From Rufibacter sp. DG15C (GTDB taxonomy: Bacteria > Bacteroidota > Bacteroidia > Cytophagales > Hymenobacteraceae): 64,000 nt of DNA. A program made the translations under genes and the position numbers. This document shows, piece after piece, positions 54,753 through 63,123 of the stretch; position 1 is the stretch's first letter; every line of letters begins with the position of its first letter. The notes beneath the pieces are model-generated. The model saw nothing but the letters and a program-made list of their open reading frames with translations, did no database searches and was not told where the DNA came from. The DNA is taken from the NCBI RefSeq assembly GCF_001577755.1, contig NZ_CP010776.1, positions 3,596,001 to 3,660,000 on the forward strand, given 5' to 3'.

Positions 54753-55423
54753 CGGAATCCTTTGAAATGGTATCAAGCGACACAGGAAGGAACTGCCTCC
54801 CGCAAGTGCTTGGCTACCTCATGTCGGATTCGCCAGTTAGACCAAAGTCTTTAGCAAGCTTCAACACGATTAACGGTTGATACATGAGCTAGGCTTGATA
54901 CATTCTTACTGGGATTAGACACTTTTACCTCCTTTCTTTAAGTACAACATAAACCCGTCTGTACATCCAAATAACTTATGGTTTCCATCTGGGCCCGGAG
55001 CACTCGCTTCCGTTGTATAAAGTTAAAAGAAGGCGTGATAGTTCAAAAGAAATGCTAAAAAATCGATCAACTTTCTAAGTGCCTATAACTGAGAATAAAA
55101 AAATTAATCCCTCTACAAAAAGGTAATTTTCCTACGGTGCGTGACCACGAAAACTCAGACAATTTTACTGCCTGTGATTCTTCAACTTTTGTAGCAACAA
55201 AAGATAAAGCGGCTGCAGTAAAGATTTAAGTAGTATAAGTTCTGATTAAAACCTATTCGATTGTAGTAGGAGCGTTACGCCATTTCCATTACTTTCAGCC
55301 AATTATTTTTGGGCAAGAAGCGGTTATTTTTATACAAAATATAAAGTATGCTAGCATCACATATGGAATTGGACCATTTATTGCATATATTCCCCTATAA
55401 AACAACAAACTAAACAAACCAAT

Positions 55424-55867
55424 ATGAAAAAGTTCTTTTTACTTGGGCTCTTCCTTTGTCTTGCAACGCTAGGATGGTCACAAAAAAGCACCGGCCAGAA
55501 AAATTCGCCAATTGGCATTTGGACCAATGAAGAGAAAGAGGCTCGCTTTGAAATCTACCAATGCGGAGACAGACTTTGCGGTAAAATTATTTGGTTGAAA
55601 GAACCTAACAGAGATGGCAAGCCAAAGGTGGACCAGTTCAACCCAGATCCTAAATTGCAGAAGCGCCCCGTGATGGGTCTTGTGTTCTTGAAAGGCTTTG
55701 AGTATGATGAAGACGGCAAATGGGATGATGGCACCATCTATGATCCTAAGTCAGGGAAAACCTATTCTTCTTACATGAAGATTCTTGGCAAAGACAAGCT
55801 AGAAGTGAAAGGCTATATTGGCATCTCTTTGATTGGCAGATCCCAAACCTGGACCCGCGTTCAATAA
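55424..55867 (+). CDS. Exported DUF2147 protein
   Basis: 147 residues with a signal peptide (MKKFFLLGLFLCLATLGWSQ). The DUF2147 domain follows: PIGIWTNEEKEARFEIYQC, CGKIIWLKEP, GGF-like block LKGFEYDEDGKWDDGTIYDP, and the end KGYIGISLIGRSQTWTR. Beta-rich lipocalin-like fold is assumed for the family; function unknown. Converges with the GreA-like gene through a 24-bp perfect hairpin. Confidence 0.93.
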   Translation: MKKFFLLGLFLCLATLGWSQKSTGQKNSPIGIWTNEEKEARFEIYQCGDRLCGKIIWLKEPNRDGKPKVDQFNPDPKLQKRPVMGLVFLKGFEYDEDGKWDDGTIYDPKSGKTYSSYMKILGKDKLEVKGYIGISLIGRSQTWTRVQ

Positions 55868-55876
55868 AAAGTCCTT

Positions 55877-55925
55877 ACCCTATAACAGAAAAGGCTCCCA
55901 ATTTGGGAGCCTTTTCTGTTATAGG
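55877..55925. terminator. 24-bp perfect-stem bidirectional terminator
   Basis: Arms 55877-55900 and 55902-55925 are exact reverse complements around a single T; core GAAAAGGCTCCCAA / TTGGGAGCCTTTTC. Between convergent genes. Confidence 0.92.
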
Positions 55926-55940
55926 GGTATGTAGACGCTC

Positions 55941-56411
55941 CTAGTAAAGATCAATAATTTTAATCTGCTTGTCTCTAAACGTAAAGGTGTCTCCTTTTAC
56001 CTTGCCGGCCATGGCCTGGAATACCGGAGAAGCCGGAGAAATTGCAAAGAACTTCTCTCCGTCAATGTTCACTTCACCTAAGCTTACAGAAATGAAATAG
56101 TTCTGAGAGTCTGTATGCACCACAGATCCCAGTGAGATGTCATCATTGACTTTATTGCGCACAATGCGCTTGAGAATGCTCAACTTCCCAATGGCTTCGT
56201 CTAACTGCTTCGCAAACATGTCCCGCTGAATGTGGCAGGCTTCTCTAAAGGATTCAAACTTATCTTCAATGGCACCCTGACTGTCATTGGCGCTTTCCTG
56301 GGCCTCTTGCATGGCGTACCGAGCGTTGTCCACAAAATCAGTTTGCAAGCGTATGCACTCGTCCACCAAGCGGTGTTTTATCTCTAATTCAAAAGCAGTT
56401 TCAGTAGTCAT
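55941..56411 (-). CDS. GreA/GreB C-terminal-domain-like protein
   Basis: 156 residues: an N-terminal helical part (coiled-coil-like, about 1-85) and a C-terminal domain matching that of Gre factors (LGSVVHTDSQNYFISVSLGE, FAISPASPVFQAMAGKVKGD, FTFRDKQIKIIDL). Widespread in Bacteroidota, where it is sometimes wrongly called 3-oxoacyl-ACP synthase. It may bind RNA polymerase, but the acidic tip residues of GreA cannot be confirmed. Start ATG 56411. Confidence 0.8.
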   Translation of the reverse strand: MTTETAFELEIKHRLVDECIRLQTDFVDNARYAMQEAQESANDSQGAIEDKFESFREACHIQRDMFAKQLDEAIGKLSILKRIVRNKVNDDISLGSVVHTDSQNYFISVSLGEVNIDGEKFFAISPASPVFQAMAGKVKGDTFTFRDKQIKIIDLY

Positions 56412-56499
56412 ACTTCAATTTTTAAAAGTTAAGGGAAACTCCAGACTTAACACCCAGAGAAAGAAGGTAATAACAGATGCAATGAACCAGTGAAAGTGT

Positions 56500-56539
56500 C
56501 GCTTTTGGCCTGTTTTCTGGAAGATAACCCAAAAACGTC
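56500..56539. repeat. 40-nt intergenic palindrome, copy 24
   Basis: Left TCGCTTTTGGCCTGTTTTCT, right GGAAGATAACCCAAAAACGT; between the GreA-like gene start and the M1 peptidase gene stop. Confidence 0.8.
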
Positions 56540-56630
56540 CTAGCTTATTAGAGAATCATTGCAAAGCTTTAAACTGAAAATATTGAATTTTGTTGAATAA
56601 TTCTTGAAAATTCATTGGATTAATTTGGCC

Positions 56631-58598
56631 CTAAATTTTTACGAACCTGACAAAGCTATACGAATCTCCCTTTTTTAACCTAAGTAAATAGGAGCCTGCG
56701 CGCAGTCCTGCCACCTCAATAACTCCTTGACTAATTTCTACTTTCCGCAAATTCCTTCCCAGCACATCTATAATAACCGCCTCCTCCCAACTACCATCTG
56801 CCTCTGTTAAGAAAAGCCTTCCAGTGGTAGGATTTGGGTATACCACTAAGTTAGAAGCCAATTCAGACAACAGGTTTACGTCCTTTTGATTGGATCGAAA
56901 CACGTCCAACAGCCACTGATTTGGATCTACCTGGATAGTTTGAATGGCTCCCCGCACTTTGAATTTAAAAATCTCCGTTGGCTTATTTTGGGAAAAAGTA
57001 ACCAAGGTATCTGTGACATCTGTAGAAATCAGATACTCTACATCTGTTTTAAAGAAGGCTGTGGCGGGGCTGGAACCAGATTGCGCTACTTTATATACCA
57101 CGTCTTTGCCTTCCTGCGCCCAAGAGATATCAAAAATGGGAACCCCTTCGCCGTATACCCATTGGTCAAAAAAGGTTTGCAGATTCTGCCCGCTTACCCT
57201 TTCCGCTACCCGCTGGAAGTCTCTGGTGTCAGCTACTTTATATTTATATTCTTGTCTGTATTCTTTTAGTATTTGAAAAAATACGGCGTCTTGCTTGACT
57301 GCCTTCCGTAGCATGTGCAAGACAAAGGCGCCTTTTTTGTAAGACAGCGCCGAGTTGAAAATACGATTCACGTTGGTACTGTCTTTCACAAACACAGACC
57401 CTTGTGGTGCATTCACAGCACTTTGGTGGGCATTGTTGAGCCATCCTTTCGCATCTGAGGGGATTAGTTTCTGTAAGGCTAAGTATTCAGAGTAAGAGGC
57501 AAAGCCTTCGTTGAGCCAGATGTGGCTCCAGTCTTGACATGTCACCTCATCTCCCCACCATTGGTGCGCCAATTCATGAGCCGTCAAGGTGAAAGTGAAA
57601 GTGGACTGCGTGGTCATGGTTTGATGCTCCATACCACCGCCAATGGGCGCCATGCTGTGTCCATACTTTTCTTTGGCAAATGGATAGGTGCCAAACAGGT
57701 CAGAAAACGTCTGTAACAATGGCCCTGTCTGGTCAATCTGGAATTTAAAACTGTTTAAAACAGTAGGTGGGTTGTATAGGTAATTTTGTACCAAGAGTGG
57801 TTGAGGCACCCCAGGCAAATTGACAGAGAATGAATACTCCTGATAGTCAGACACCGCCACCGAAATCAAGTAGTAGGCAATTGGGTAGTTAGATTTCCAC
57901 TCATAGCGGTGTTTTTGATTGGGCATTGGCGATACCTTTTGCAATAAACCGTTTGAACCTACTTTGTTAGTCACGTCTGTGGTCACCCAAACAGTCACAG
58001 AATCTGCTTTGTCTGCCAAAAGCTGCTTTACCGGGAACCACTCATATGCGGCAAAAGGCTCACTCAAGGACCAGGTCACCTGACTTCCCCAAGGTTGGGC
58101 TATGCCAGTGTTCAAACCGTTGCCAATGGCGGCGCTGGCTCCTGAGGGGGCTCTCCCACCGTATGTGATTAGGACGGTGAATTTTGCGTCTTTCGGCAAG
58201 GCGGTTCCCAGTTCGGCCACGGCCTCGCCTGCTTGCCGTTGCACAGATGTTTCTACTCCATTCACTTTTAGACTTGAAACCAATAAATTTGGATGCAACT
58301 CAAACGCAAACTTAGACAGCGGCACCAAGGCCGTAGCAGTGATGGTTACCTGCCCGCTTACATCTAGGGCATTGCGCTCCAATCCCAAATCCAGTTTATA
58401 CCAGTGCACGTCATATTGGCTCATCAAAAAATTGTGGTTTGCAGACGTAATACCATCTGCCAACAGCACAGTGGTTGTTTTAATGCGAGCTGCGGCACAA
58501 GAATGTTCTTCCAATGGCTTTGTCTGGCCAATGACCTGGGCACTAGTCCAACAAAACATGAAAAGGACCAACTCAATGGTTTTAAAAGAAGGATGCAT
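56631..58598 (-). CDS. M1 family aminopeptidase with T9SS sorting domain
   Basis: 655 residues from ATG 58598, which gives a signal peptide (ending VIGQTK); the frame to 58634 has no ATG. N-terminal beta domain, then the exopeptidase motif as GGGMEHQTM, the zinc site HELAHQWW (about residue 340) and the distal Glu in WLNEGFASYSEYLAL. The last ~75 residues (VVYPNPTTGRLFL to FVRFVKI) form a type A T9SS sorting domain. Exported across the outer membrane and probably cell-surface bound or released. Confidence 0.95.
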   Translation of the reverse strand: MHPSFKTIELVLFMFCWTSAQVIGQTKPLEEHSCAAARIKTTTVLLADGITSANHNFLMSQYDVHWYKLDLGLERNALDVSGQVTITATALVPLSKFAFELHPNLLVSSLKVNGVETSVQRQAGEAVAELGTALPKDAKFTVLITYGGRAPSGASAAIGNGLNTGIAQPWGSQVTWSLSEPFAAYEWFPVKQLLADKADSVTVWVTTDVTNKVGSNGLLQKVSPMPNQKHRYEWKSNYPIAYYLISVAVSDYQEYSFSVNLPGVPQPLLVQNYLYNPPTVLNSFKFQIDQTGPLLQTFSDLFGTYPFAKEKYGHSMAPIGGGMEHQTMTTQSTFTFTLTAHELAHQWWGDEVTCQDWSHIWLNEGFASYSEYLALQKLIPSDAKGWLNNAHQSAVNAPQGSVFVKDSTNVNRIFNSALSYKKGAFVLHMLRKAVKQDAVFFQILKEYRQEYKYKVADTRDFQRVAERVSGQNLQTFFDQWVYGEGVPIFDISWAQEGKDVVYKVAQSGSSPATAFFKTDVEYLISTDVTDTLVTFSQNKPTEIFKFKVRGAIQTIQVDPNQWLLDVFRSNQKDVNLLSELASNLVVYPNPTTGRLFLTEADGSWEEAVIIDVLGRNLRKVEISQGVIEVAGLRAGSYLLRLKKGDSYSFVRFVKI

Positions 58599-58654
58599 AG
58601 CAGAACAGCTGGTAGGTGAAAAGTGGTACACCAAGTTAGCAATCTTGGATCATA

Positions 58655-58700
58655 TTTAAACAAACAAAGCCCAGCTAATGCCAGGCTTTGTTTGTTTAAA
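58655..58700. terminator. Hairpin between M1 peptidase and the T9SS-sorted unknown gene
   Basis: TTTAAACAAACAAAGCC (58655-58671) pairs exactly with GGCTTTGTTTGTTTAAA (58684-58700), 12-nt loop. Probably ends the upstream minus-strand gene. Confidence 0.85.
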
Positions 58701-58711
58701 GACTAATTAAA

Positions 58712-59980
58712 CTATTGTACCACTACTCTTTCTGAGCGAACGTTCTTGCCGCTTAGAATCTGAAGAATGTAGACGCCTCTGCCAAACCTACTCAGATCCA
58801 GCTCTCGGGTAAACATTCCTTTTTGCATGCCTGCATCTTCTTCCAAAACTGTTCTACCAGTGCTGTCCACCACGCGTAGTTTGGTCTCAGATTTCTTGTC
58901 TATTTGAAAGGAAACGGTGAACCGGCCACTAGAGGGGTTGGGATACAAGGTAACTTTGAGGTCATTCCCAGTCTTTGACTCTTTAGAGCTTTTTGCTTTC
59001 AATCTTTTTTTGCTGCCTTCTTCCTTGGTGGACCTCAGGATAATGATTTGATGCCTTTCCCCATCCCCAGGACTAAATCCTTGGAATCTGGCTCCCTCCT
59101 TTTCTGCGCCATTGGTTTTTATCCTGAAAACCCTGACACCACCAGTTGAATCCTTAAAAACGGAGAAGTCCCTAAGCCTAAAAGCGGAGTCTCCATGCAT
59201 CTGAAGAAGGCTATCGGCGTGCAGCATTATTCTACCATGTAGTAAAGAATCGCCGGATAGCGACTTTCTTAAATAAAAAGTGTGTCCTTTTTGAGGAACT
59301 CCCTTTTCATCTAGACTGGTCACCCATTTTTCAATAGATTTACCTCTTACTAGCACCTGCCCATCTGCTAATTTTAAGACAGAATCTGAGGAAATTGATT
59401 TAAATAGAAGCGTGCGCAAGGAGTCATTCCCATGCAGCGGAAGCACTCGTACTTTATCAAATATTCCTGCTCCTTCCATGCCTGTAGATGCAATCGGTTT
59501 AGCCCCCAAGGATTTCATGGACCGGCTGTCTAGGTTCAAATTCTTCACTGCTGTTCTTTGAGAGACTCCTGCCGGAATTACCAAGGTAGTGTCCAAGGCA
59601 AAGTACTGCTCCCCTTCCTTCTTGACGATCTTAAGCTTAACGGTTCGCTCCTTGGTTGAGTCTTCTGAAAGCCACATTTGTCCCCGCAATGCCTTTCCGG
59701 CTTCTAGTGTTGACGGCCTTATCATCATGTGCTTAAAGGCTTCTGGATTCTTGGTATATACCTCAGAAAAGCGTTTGTGCTTGGCCAGTTGTTCTGGGGT
59801 TAAGGTTTCCAGCGTGTCTACTTCTACCAATTTGCCATTATGCTCTTTGAACATGTGCACACTGGTTTTTTCCTGGGCTGTGGCCTTCTTTTTCTTTTGA
59901 GCCATGGCCAAGGAGCTTGAAAGCCCTCCTAAGGCCAGTAGGCCCAGGAAGACAGAGGTGAAGGTTGGTTTCAGTTTCAT
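58712..59980 (-). CDS. Unknown exported protein with T9SS sorting domain
   Basis: 422 residues from ATG 59980 with a signal peptide (MKLKPTFTSVFLGLLALGGL, ending AMAQ). The body is Ser/Lys/Asp-rich with repeated short DS.L motifs (GDSLLHGRIMLHADSLLQ, SSDSVLKLADGQVLV) and no recognised enzyme domain. C-terminal type A sorting domain (TLYPNPSSGRFTVSF ... RSERVVVQ). It is divergent from a histidine kinase whose periplasmic part has similar composition and a similar motif (DSTIRRRDFDIY versus DSAFRLRDFSVF), so a functional link is likely but unproven. Confidence 0.85.
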   Translation of the reverse strand: MKLKPTFTSVFLGLLALGGLSSSLAMAQKKKKATAQEKTSVHMFKEHNGKLVEVDTLETLTPEQLAKHKRFSEVYTKNPEAFKHMMIRPSTLEAGKALRGQMWLSEDSTKERTVKLKIVKKEGEQYFALDTTLVIPAGVSQRTAVKNLNLDSRSMKSLGAKPIASTGMEGAGIFDKVRVLPLHGNDSLRTLLFKSISSDSVLKLADGQVLVRGKSIEKWVTSLDEKGVPQKGHTFYLRKSLSGDSLLHGRIMLHADSLLQMHGDSAFRLRDFSVFKDSTGGVRVFRIKTNGAEKEGARFQGFSPGDGERHQIIILRSTKEEGSKKRLKAKSSKESKTGNDLKVTLYPNPSSGRFTVSFQIDKKSETKLRVVDSTGRTVLEEDAGMQKGMFTRELDLSRFGRGVYILQILSGKNVRSERVVVQ

Positions 59981-60049
59981 ATCTAGGTATATTAGAGGTG
60001 TATAATGGATTGACCTGCACAATATTACTGCCTCTGTTCTTAGAAATGG

Positions 60050-60086
60050 GTTAAGGCTCTGTTAATGTCTGTTAAGGAAAAGTTAA
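60050..60086 (+). promoter_or_regulatory. Four tandem GTTAA boxes, probable response-regulator site
   Basis: GTTAA at 60050, 60061, 60071 and 60082, spaced 11, 10 and 11 bp, on one face of the helix. OmpR-family regulators bind such direct repeats. The array lies in the divergent region between the T9SS-sorted gene and the kinase gene. Confidence 0.5.
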
Positions 60087-60113
60087 AGTCTTATTTGAGC
60101 CTGAGATAGCTCG

Positions 60114-60121
60114 TATCTTTG
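60114..60121 (+). promoter_or_regulatory. -7 box TATCTTTG close to the kinase start
   Basis: A full TAnnTTTG match ending 5 nt before ATG 60127. Transcription would begin at or inside the start codon, implying a leaderless message, unless a later start is used. Confidence 0.45.
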
Positions 60122-60126
60122 TAGAG

Positions 60127-62337
60127 ATGAGAAAGAAAACACTGGTTTTGGTCATTGCCTTGATGAGCGTCTCCCTGCTGGGTTTGATTGCGTTTCAAGT
60201 GTATTGGATCCACCATGGCCTGCGCCTGGAGGCTGAGGTTTTTGACCGAAACGTACAGGATGCCTTGTTACAGGTGGCCAATAAACTAGAGACCCAGGAA
60301 AAGATCCAGTTCTTAAAGGAAGAGGCGCCTCAGATTAGAAAAGCAGTTTTAGAGCCTAGCCAAACAGAGAAACCCCTAGTCCCTACAACTGAAAAAAGGA
60401 CTTCCCAGAAACATCAGGTACCTAAACCAATTTCCACTTCCCCTTTTTCCCAGAACGCGACTACTTACGTGGTCAGTGAAGTCAATAATAGTATTCAAAC
60501 CCCTGTCCCTTTTACTCAGTCTGTAAACGTTTCTGCCGGCACCTACATCACGTCCATAGACCATCCAATAGTAAGGGCCTCAGCCACTAATGGCAAATCA
60601 ACAGCTCAGAATTTTACCCACACGGGTCCCCGAGGTGGAGGAAGAAACCATTTGATTTTAAGGCCCAGCAAGATAGACAGCGCTAACCTGAATTTTGCCC
60701 ATATCTTTGGCAACACCAAGGCAGATTCTGTCATTGTCTGGAAAGTCTTAGGCGCCCAAGCCAGAAAAGCCGACTCACTTTTAGCCAAAAGCCATAATCG
60801 GTCTTTCTTTAAATTAAGGACAGATTCAGTCGCGCTGCTGAGATTGGCCAATGACTCTACTATCCGGCGGAGGGACTTTGACATTTACCGCGGTATCCCG
60901 ACCAAAGACATCAGGGCGGTCCATGTAAAAGACAAAGTCATAAACATATACACAGACACCCTCCGTATTTTGCCGCAAGGCACCAAAATAGCATTTGGTA
61001 TGCCCTATGATTCTGTCAAGAAGAAGGCTTATAGGACAAATGTATATGAAAGTGCGCCTCCAACTCCAGTTTATATTAAGTGGAAAGATGAAAGCCAGGC
61101 TGCGCCAAAGCAGGAGCAACAACGAATAGTCACTGCTCAATTAACCCAAAAGGCCAAACAGCAGGCTGCCACTGTCAAAGCAGAAAAGGGACTAGAAAAA
61201 GTGATACAGCAGATGGCGGTAGAGTATGTGCGCAAAGAGAAGCCCTTACAAGAACGCTTGCAACAGTTACAGCTGAAAGAGCTGTTAGCCAGTGAACTAA
61301 AGGCCCGTCATATTTTAACGCCTTACCATCTTAAACTGATACAAACCGACAACAACACCTCGGTGCCCGGTGTATTGTTAACCTCATCCACCCTACCGGC
61401 AAACACTAGATTGGCAGAGGGTCAACAGTACAAAGTGCGCCTTTTCCCGAACGATGTTTTATCTGCGCCCAGCTTTCTTACTCTTGAGTTCCCCAACAGA
61501 TACGCCTATGTGTGGCAAAGCATGTTGTTGCCTACCTCCATCTCGGTGCTGTTCACGTTGGTCATGGTGCTCACGTTTGCCTTCACGCTGTATACAATCC
61601 TGAGGCAGAAGAAACTCTCAGAAATCAAGAACGACTTCATCAACAACATGACTCATGAGTTCAAGACCCCCATTGCCACCATCTCCTTGGCCTTGGACGC
61701 GCTGGTGAACCCTAAAGTGCGCAAAGACGAATCCAAGATTGATTACTATGCGCGCATCATCAAAGATGAGAACAAACGCATGCACCACCAGGTAGAGAAA
61801 GTACTACAGACCGCGCAAATGGAGCGCAATGACCTACAATTGGCCTTAGAGGAAACCGATGTGCATGCCCTTATCCAAAAAGCCATTGAGCCGTTCCAGT
61901 TGCACATAGCCCAGCGCCAAGGCCAACTGGATTTAAAGCTGGAGGCAGATCAGCCCATTATTCAGGCTGACCCAGAGCATTTATGCAACATGATTGCTAA
62001 TCTGCTGGACAATGCCAATAAGTATTCTCCTGAGGCTCCAAAGATTGTAATCCAGACGGCCTCTGTGGCCAATGGCGTCCATATCATGATAGAGGACAAG
62101 GGATTAGGCATGTCTCGGGAGGCCCAACAGCGGGTTTTTGATAAGTTTTACCGCGTGCCTACCGGAAACGTGCACAATATGAAAGGGTTTGGTTTGGGCT
62201 TAAGCTATGTAAAAACCATGGTAGAGGCCCACGCCGGTAACATCCATGTGCGCAGCGAGCTTGGCGCGGGGAGTAAGTTTACCCTATGGCTACCCAGACG
62301 TGTCCATTCCCAGCCAAACAGAGTCAACATCTTCTAA
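60127..62337 (+). CDS. Membrane sensor histidine kinase
   Basis: 736 residues. First membrane helix about 6-28, a large periplasmic region of about 430 residues with no recognised sensor fold and Lys/Ser/Asp/Gln-rich composition, second helix about 464-489, then the cytosolic kinase: H-box NMTHEFKTPIATISLAL with His510, N-box NLLDNANKYSP (about 625), G1 EDKGLGMS (about 657) and G2 GFGLGLSYV (about 688). The response regulator gene follows after 10 nt. The signal is unknown; the neighbouring T9SS-sorted protein is a candidate partner. Confidence 0.95.
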   Translation: MRKKTLVLVIALMSVSLLGLIAFQVYWIHHGLRLEAEVFDRNVQDALLQVANKLETQEKIQFLKEEAPQIRKAVLEPSQTEKPLVPTTEKRTSQKHQVPKPISTSPFSQNATTYVVSEVNNSIQTPVPFTQSVNVSAGTYITSIDHPIVRASATNGKSTAQNFTHTGPRGGGRNHLILRPSKIDSANLNFAHIFGNTKADSVIVWKVLGAQARKADSLLAKSHNRSFFKLRTDSVALLRLANDSTIRRRDFDIYRGIPTKDIRAVHVKDKVINIYTDTLRILPQGTKIAFGMPYDSVKKKAYRTNVYESAPPTPVYIKWKDESQAAPKQEQQRIVTAQLTQKAKQQAATVKAEKGLEKVIQQMAVEYVRKEKPLQERLQQLQLKELLASELKARHILTPYHLKLIQTDNNTSVPGVLLTSSTLPANTRLAEGQQYKVRLFPNDVLSAPSFLTLEFPNRYAYVWQSMLLPTSISVLFTLVMVLTFAFTLYTILRQKKLSEIKNDFINNMTHEFKTPIATISLALDALVNPKVRKDESKIDYYARIIKDENKRMHHQVEKVLQTAQMERNDLQLALEETDVHALIQKAIEPFQLHIAQRQGQLDLKLEADQPIIQADPEHLCNMIANLLDNANKYSPEAPKIVIQTASVANGVHIMIEDKGLGMSREAQQRVFDKFYRVPTGNVHNMKGFGLGLSYVKTMVEAHAGNIHVRSELGAGSKFTLWLPRRVHSQPNRVNIF

Positions 62338-62347
62338 TTAATTGCTT

Positions 62348-63073
62348 ATGAATCCATCGGTTGCCACCCGCCTTTTATTGGTAGAAGATGATCCCAATTT
62401 CGGGATGGTTTTAAAAGACTATCTAGAATTGCATGACTATGACGTGACCTTGTGCACAGATGGCTTGCAAGGGTACCATGCGTTCCAAAAAGAATCTTTT
62501 GATGCCTGTATTCTGGATGTAATGATGCCGGTAAAAGACGGCTTCTCTCTGGCCACCGACATTAAAAAAGAAAACGCCCAGATGCCTGTCATCTTTTTAA
62601 CGGCCAAAGCCATGAAGGCAGACATGCTAGAAGGCTTTAAGATTGGCGCAGATGATTACATCACCAAACCCTTTGACTCAGAAATCCTGCTGTGCAAGAT
62701 AAAAGCCATTTTGCAGCGCAAGCAGGCCTCTGGCACCAATTCTGGCAAGCAAACCCTTACTGAGTACCAAATTGGCCGCTACCAGTTCAACGCCAAAACC
62801 AGGCTCATCATAGATGGTGCGCAAACCCAGAAATTATCCCCCAAAGAGGCAGAACTCTTGCTATTGCTGTGCCAGCACATGAATGACGTGTTGCCTCGTG
62901 AGGTGGCGTTGAGCAAAATATGGGGAGAGGATAATTACTTCACTGCCCGCAGCATGGACGTGTTCATTACCAAACTCAGAAAATACTTTAAAGGAGACGC
63001 CTCAGTAGAAATTGTGAATGTGCACGGCAACGGTTTCAGGCTACTGGCTCCTGTGACGCAGGGAACAATTTAA
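62348..63073 (+). CDS. OmpR-family response regulator
   Basis: 241 residues from ATG 62348 (the frame is open to a TTG at 62342). Receiver domain with acidic pair Glu13/Asp14, phospho-acceptor Asp57 in ILDVMMPVKDG, and Lys in FLTAKAMK; C-terminal winged helix (LSPKEAELLLLLCQHMNDVL, RSMDVFITKLRKYF, IVNVHGNGFRLL). Partner of the kinase encoded 10 nt upstream. The GTTAA array before the kinase gene is a candidate target, giving autoregulation. Confidence 0.96.
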   Translation: MNPSVATRLLLVEDDPNFGMVLKDYLELHDYDVTLCTDGLQGYHAFQKESFDACILDVMMPVKDGFSLATDIKKENAQMPVIFLTAKAMKADMLEGFKIGADDYITKPFDSEILLCKIKAILQRKQASGTNSGKQTLTEYQIGRYQFNAKTRLIIDGAQTQKLSPKEAELLLLLCQHMNDVLPREVALSKIWGEDNYFTARSMDVFITKLRKYFKGDASVEIVNVHGNGFRLLAPVTQGTI

Positions 63074-63083
63074 ATCAAAGCCT

Positions 63084-63123
63084 CCGTTTTTGACCTGTTT
63101 TCTGGATTATAGGGCAAAAACGA
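63084..63123. repeat. 40-nt palindrome, copy 25, overlapping a gene end
   Basis: Left CCGTTTTTGACCTGTTTTCT, right GGATTATAGGGCAAAAACGA. The minus-strand reading of the right part supplies the last codons and stop of the oxidase subunit III gene. Confidence 0.88.

Larger units (their letters stand above)
54552..55423. other. 872-bp gene-free stretch with an orphan minus-strand terminator
   Basis: No gene on either strand. It contains palindrome copy 23, a terminator oriented for minus-strand transcription at 54720-54752, and a long-range inverted repeat (TATCAAGC/GCTTGATA on the minus strand, about 54778 and 54898). No upstream minus-strand gene exists to use the terminator. It does not show the conserved cores of tmRNA, RNase P RNA or SRP RNA. 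Confidence 0.5.

Noticed and set aside
54720-54830. Cobalamin riboswitch on the plus strand (GCCACTG followed by a GGAAGG region)
   Set aside because: The B12-box core and the other conserved segments are missing, and no B12-related gene follows.
54885-54965. Short minus-strand coding frames (35 codons with FGCTDGFMLYLKKGG, and 24 codons from GTG after AAAGGAGG)
   Set aside because: The first has no proper start and both are too short to separate from chance; mentioned only as part of the gene-free stretch finding.
54720-55100. tmRNA, RNase P RNA or SRP RNA on the minus strand
   Set aside because: None of their conserved cores or a tRNA-like end could be found.
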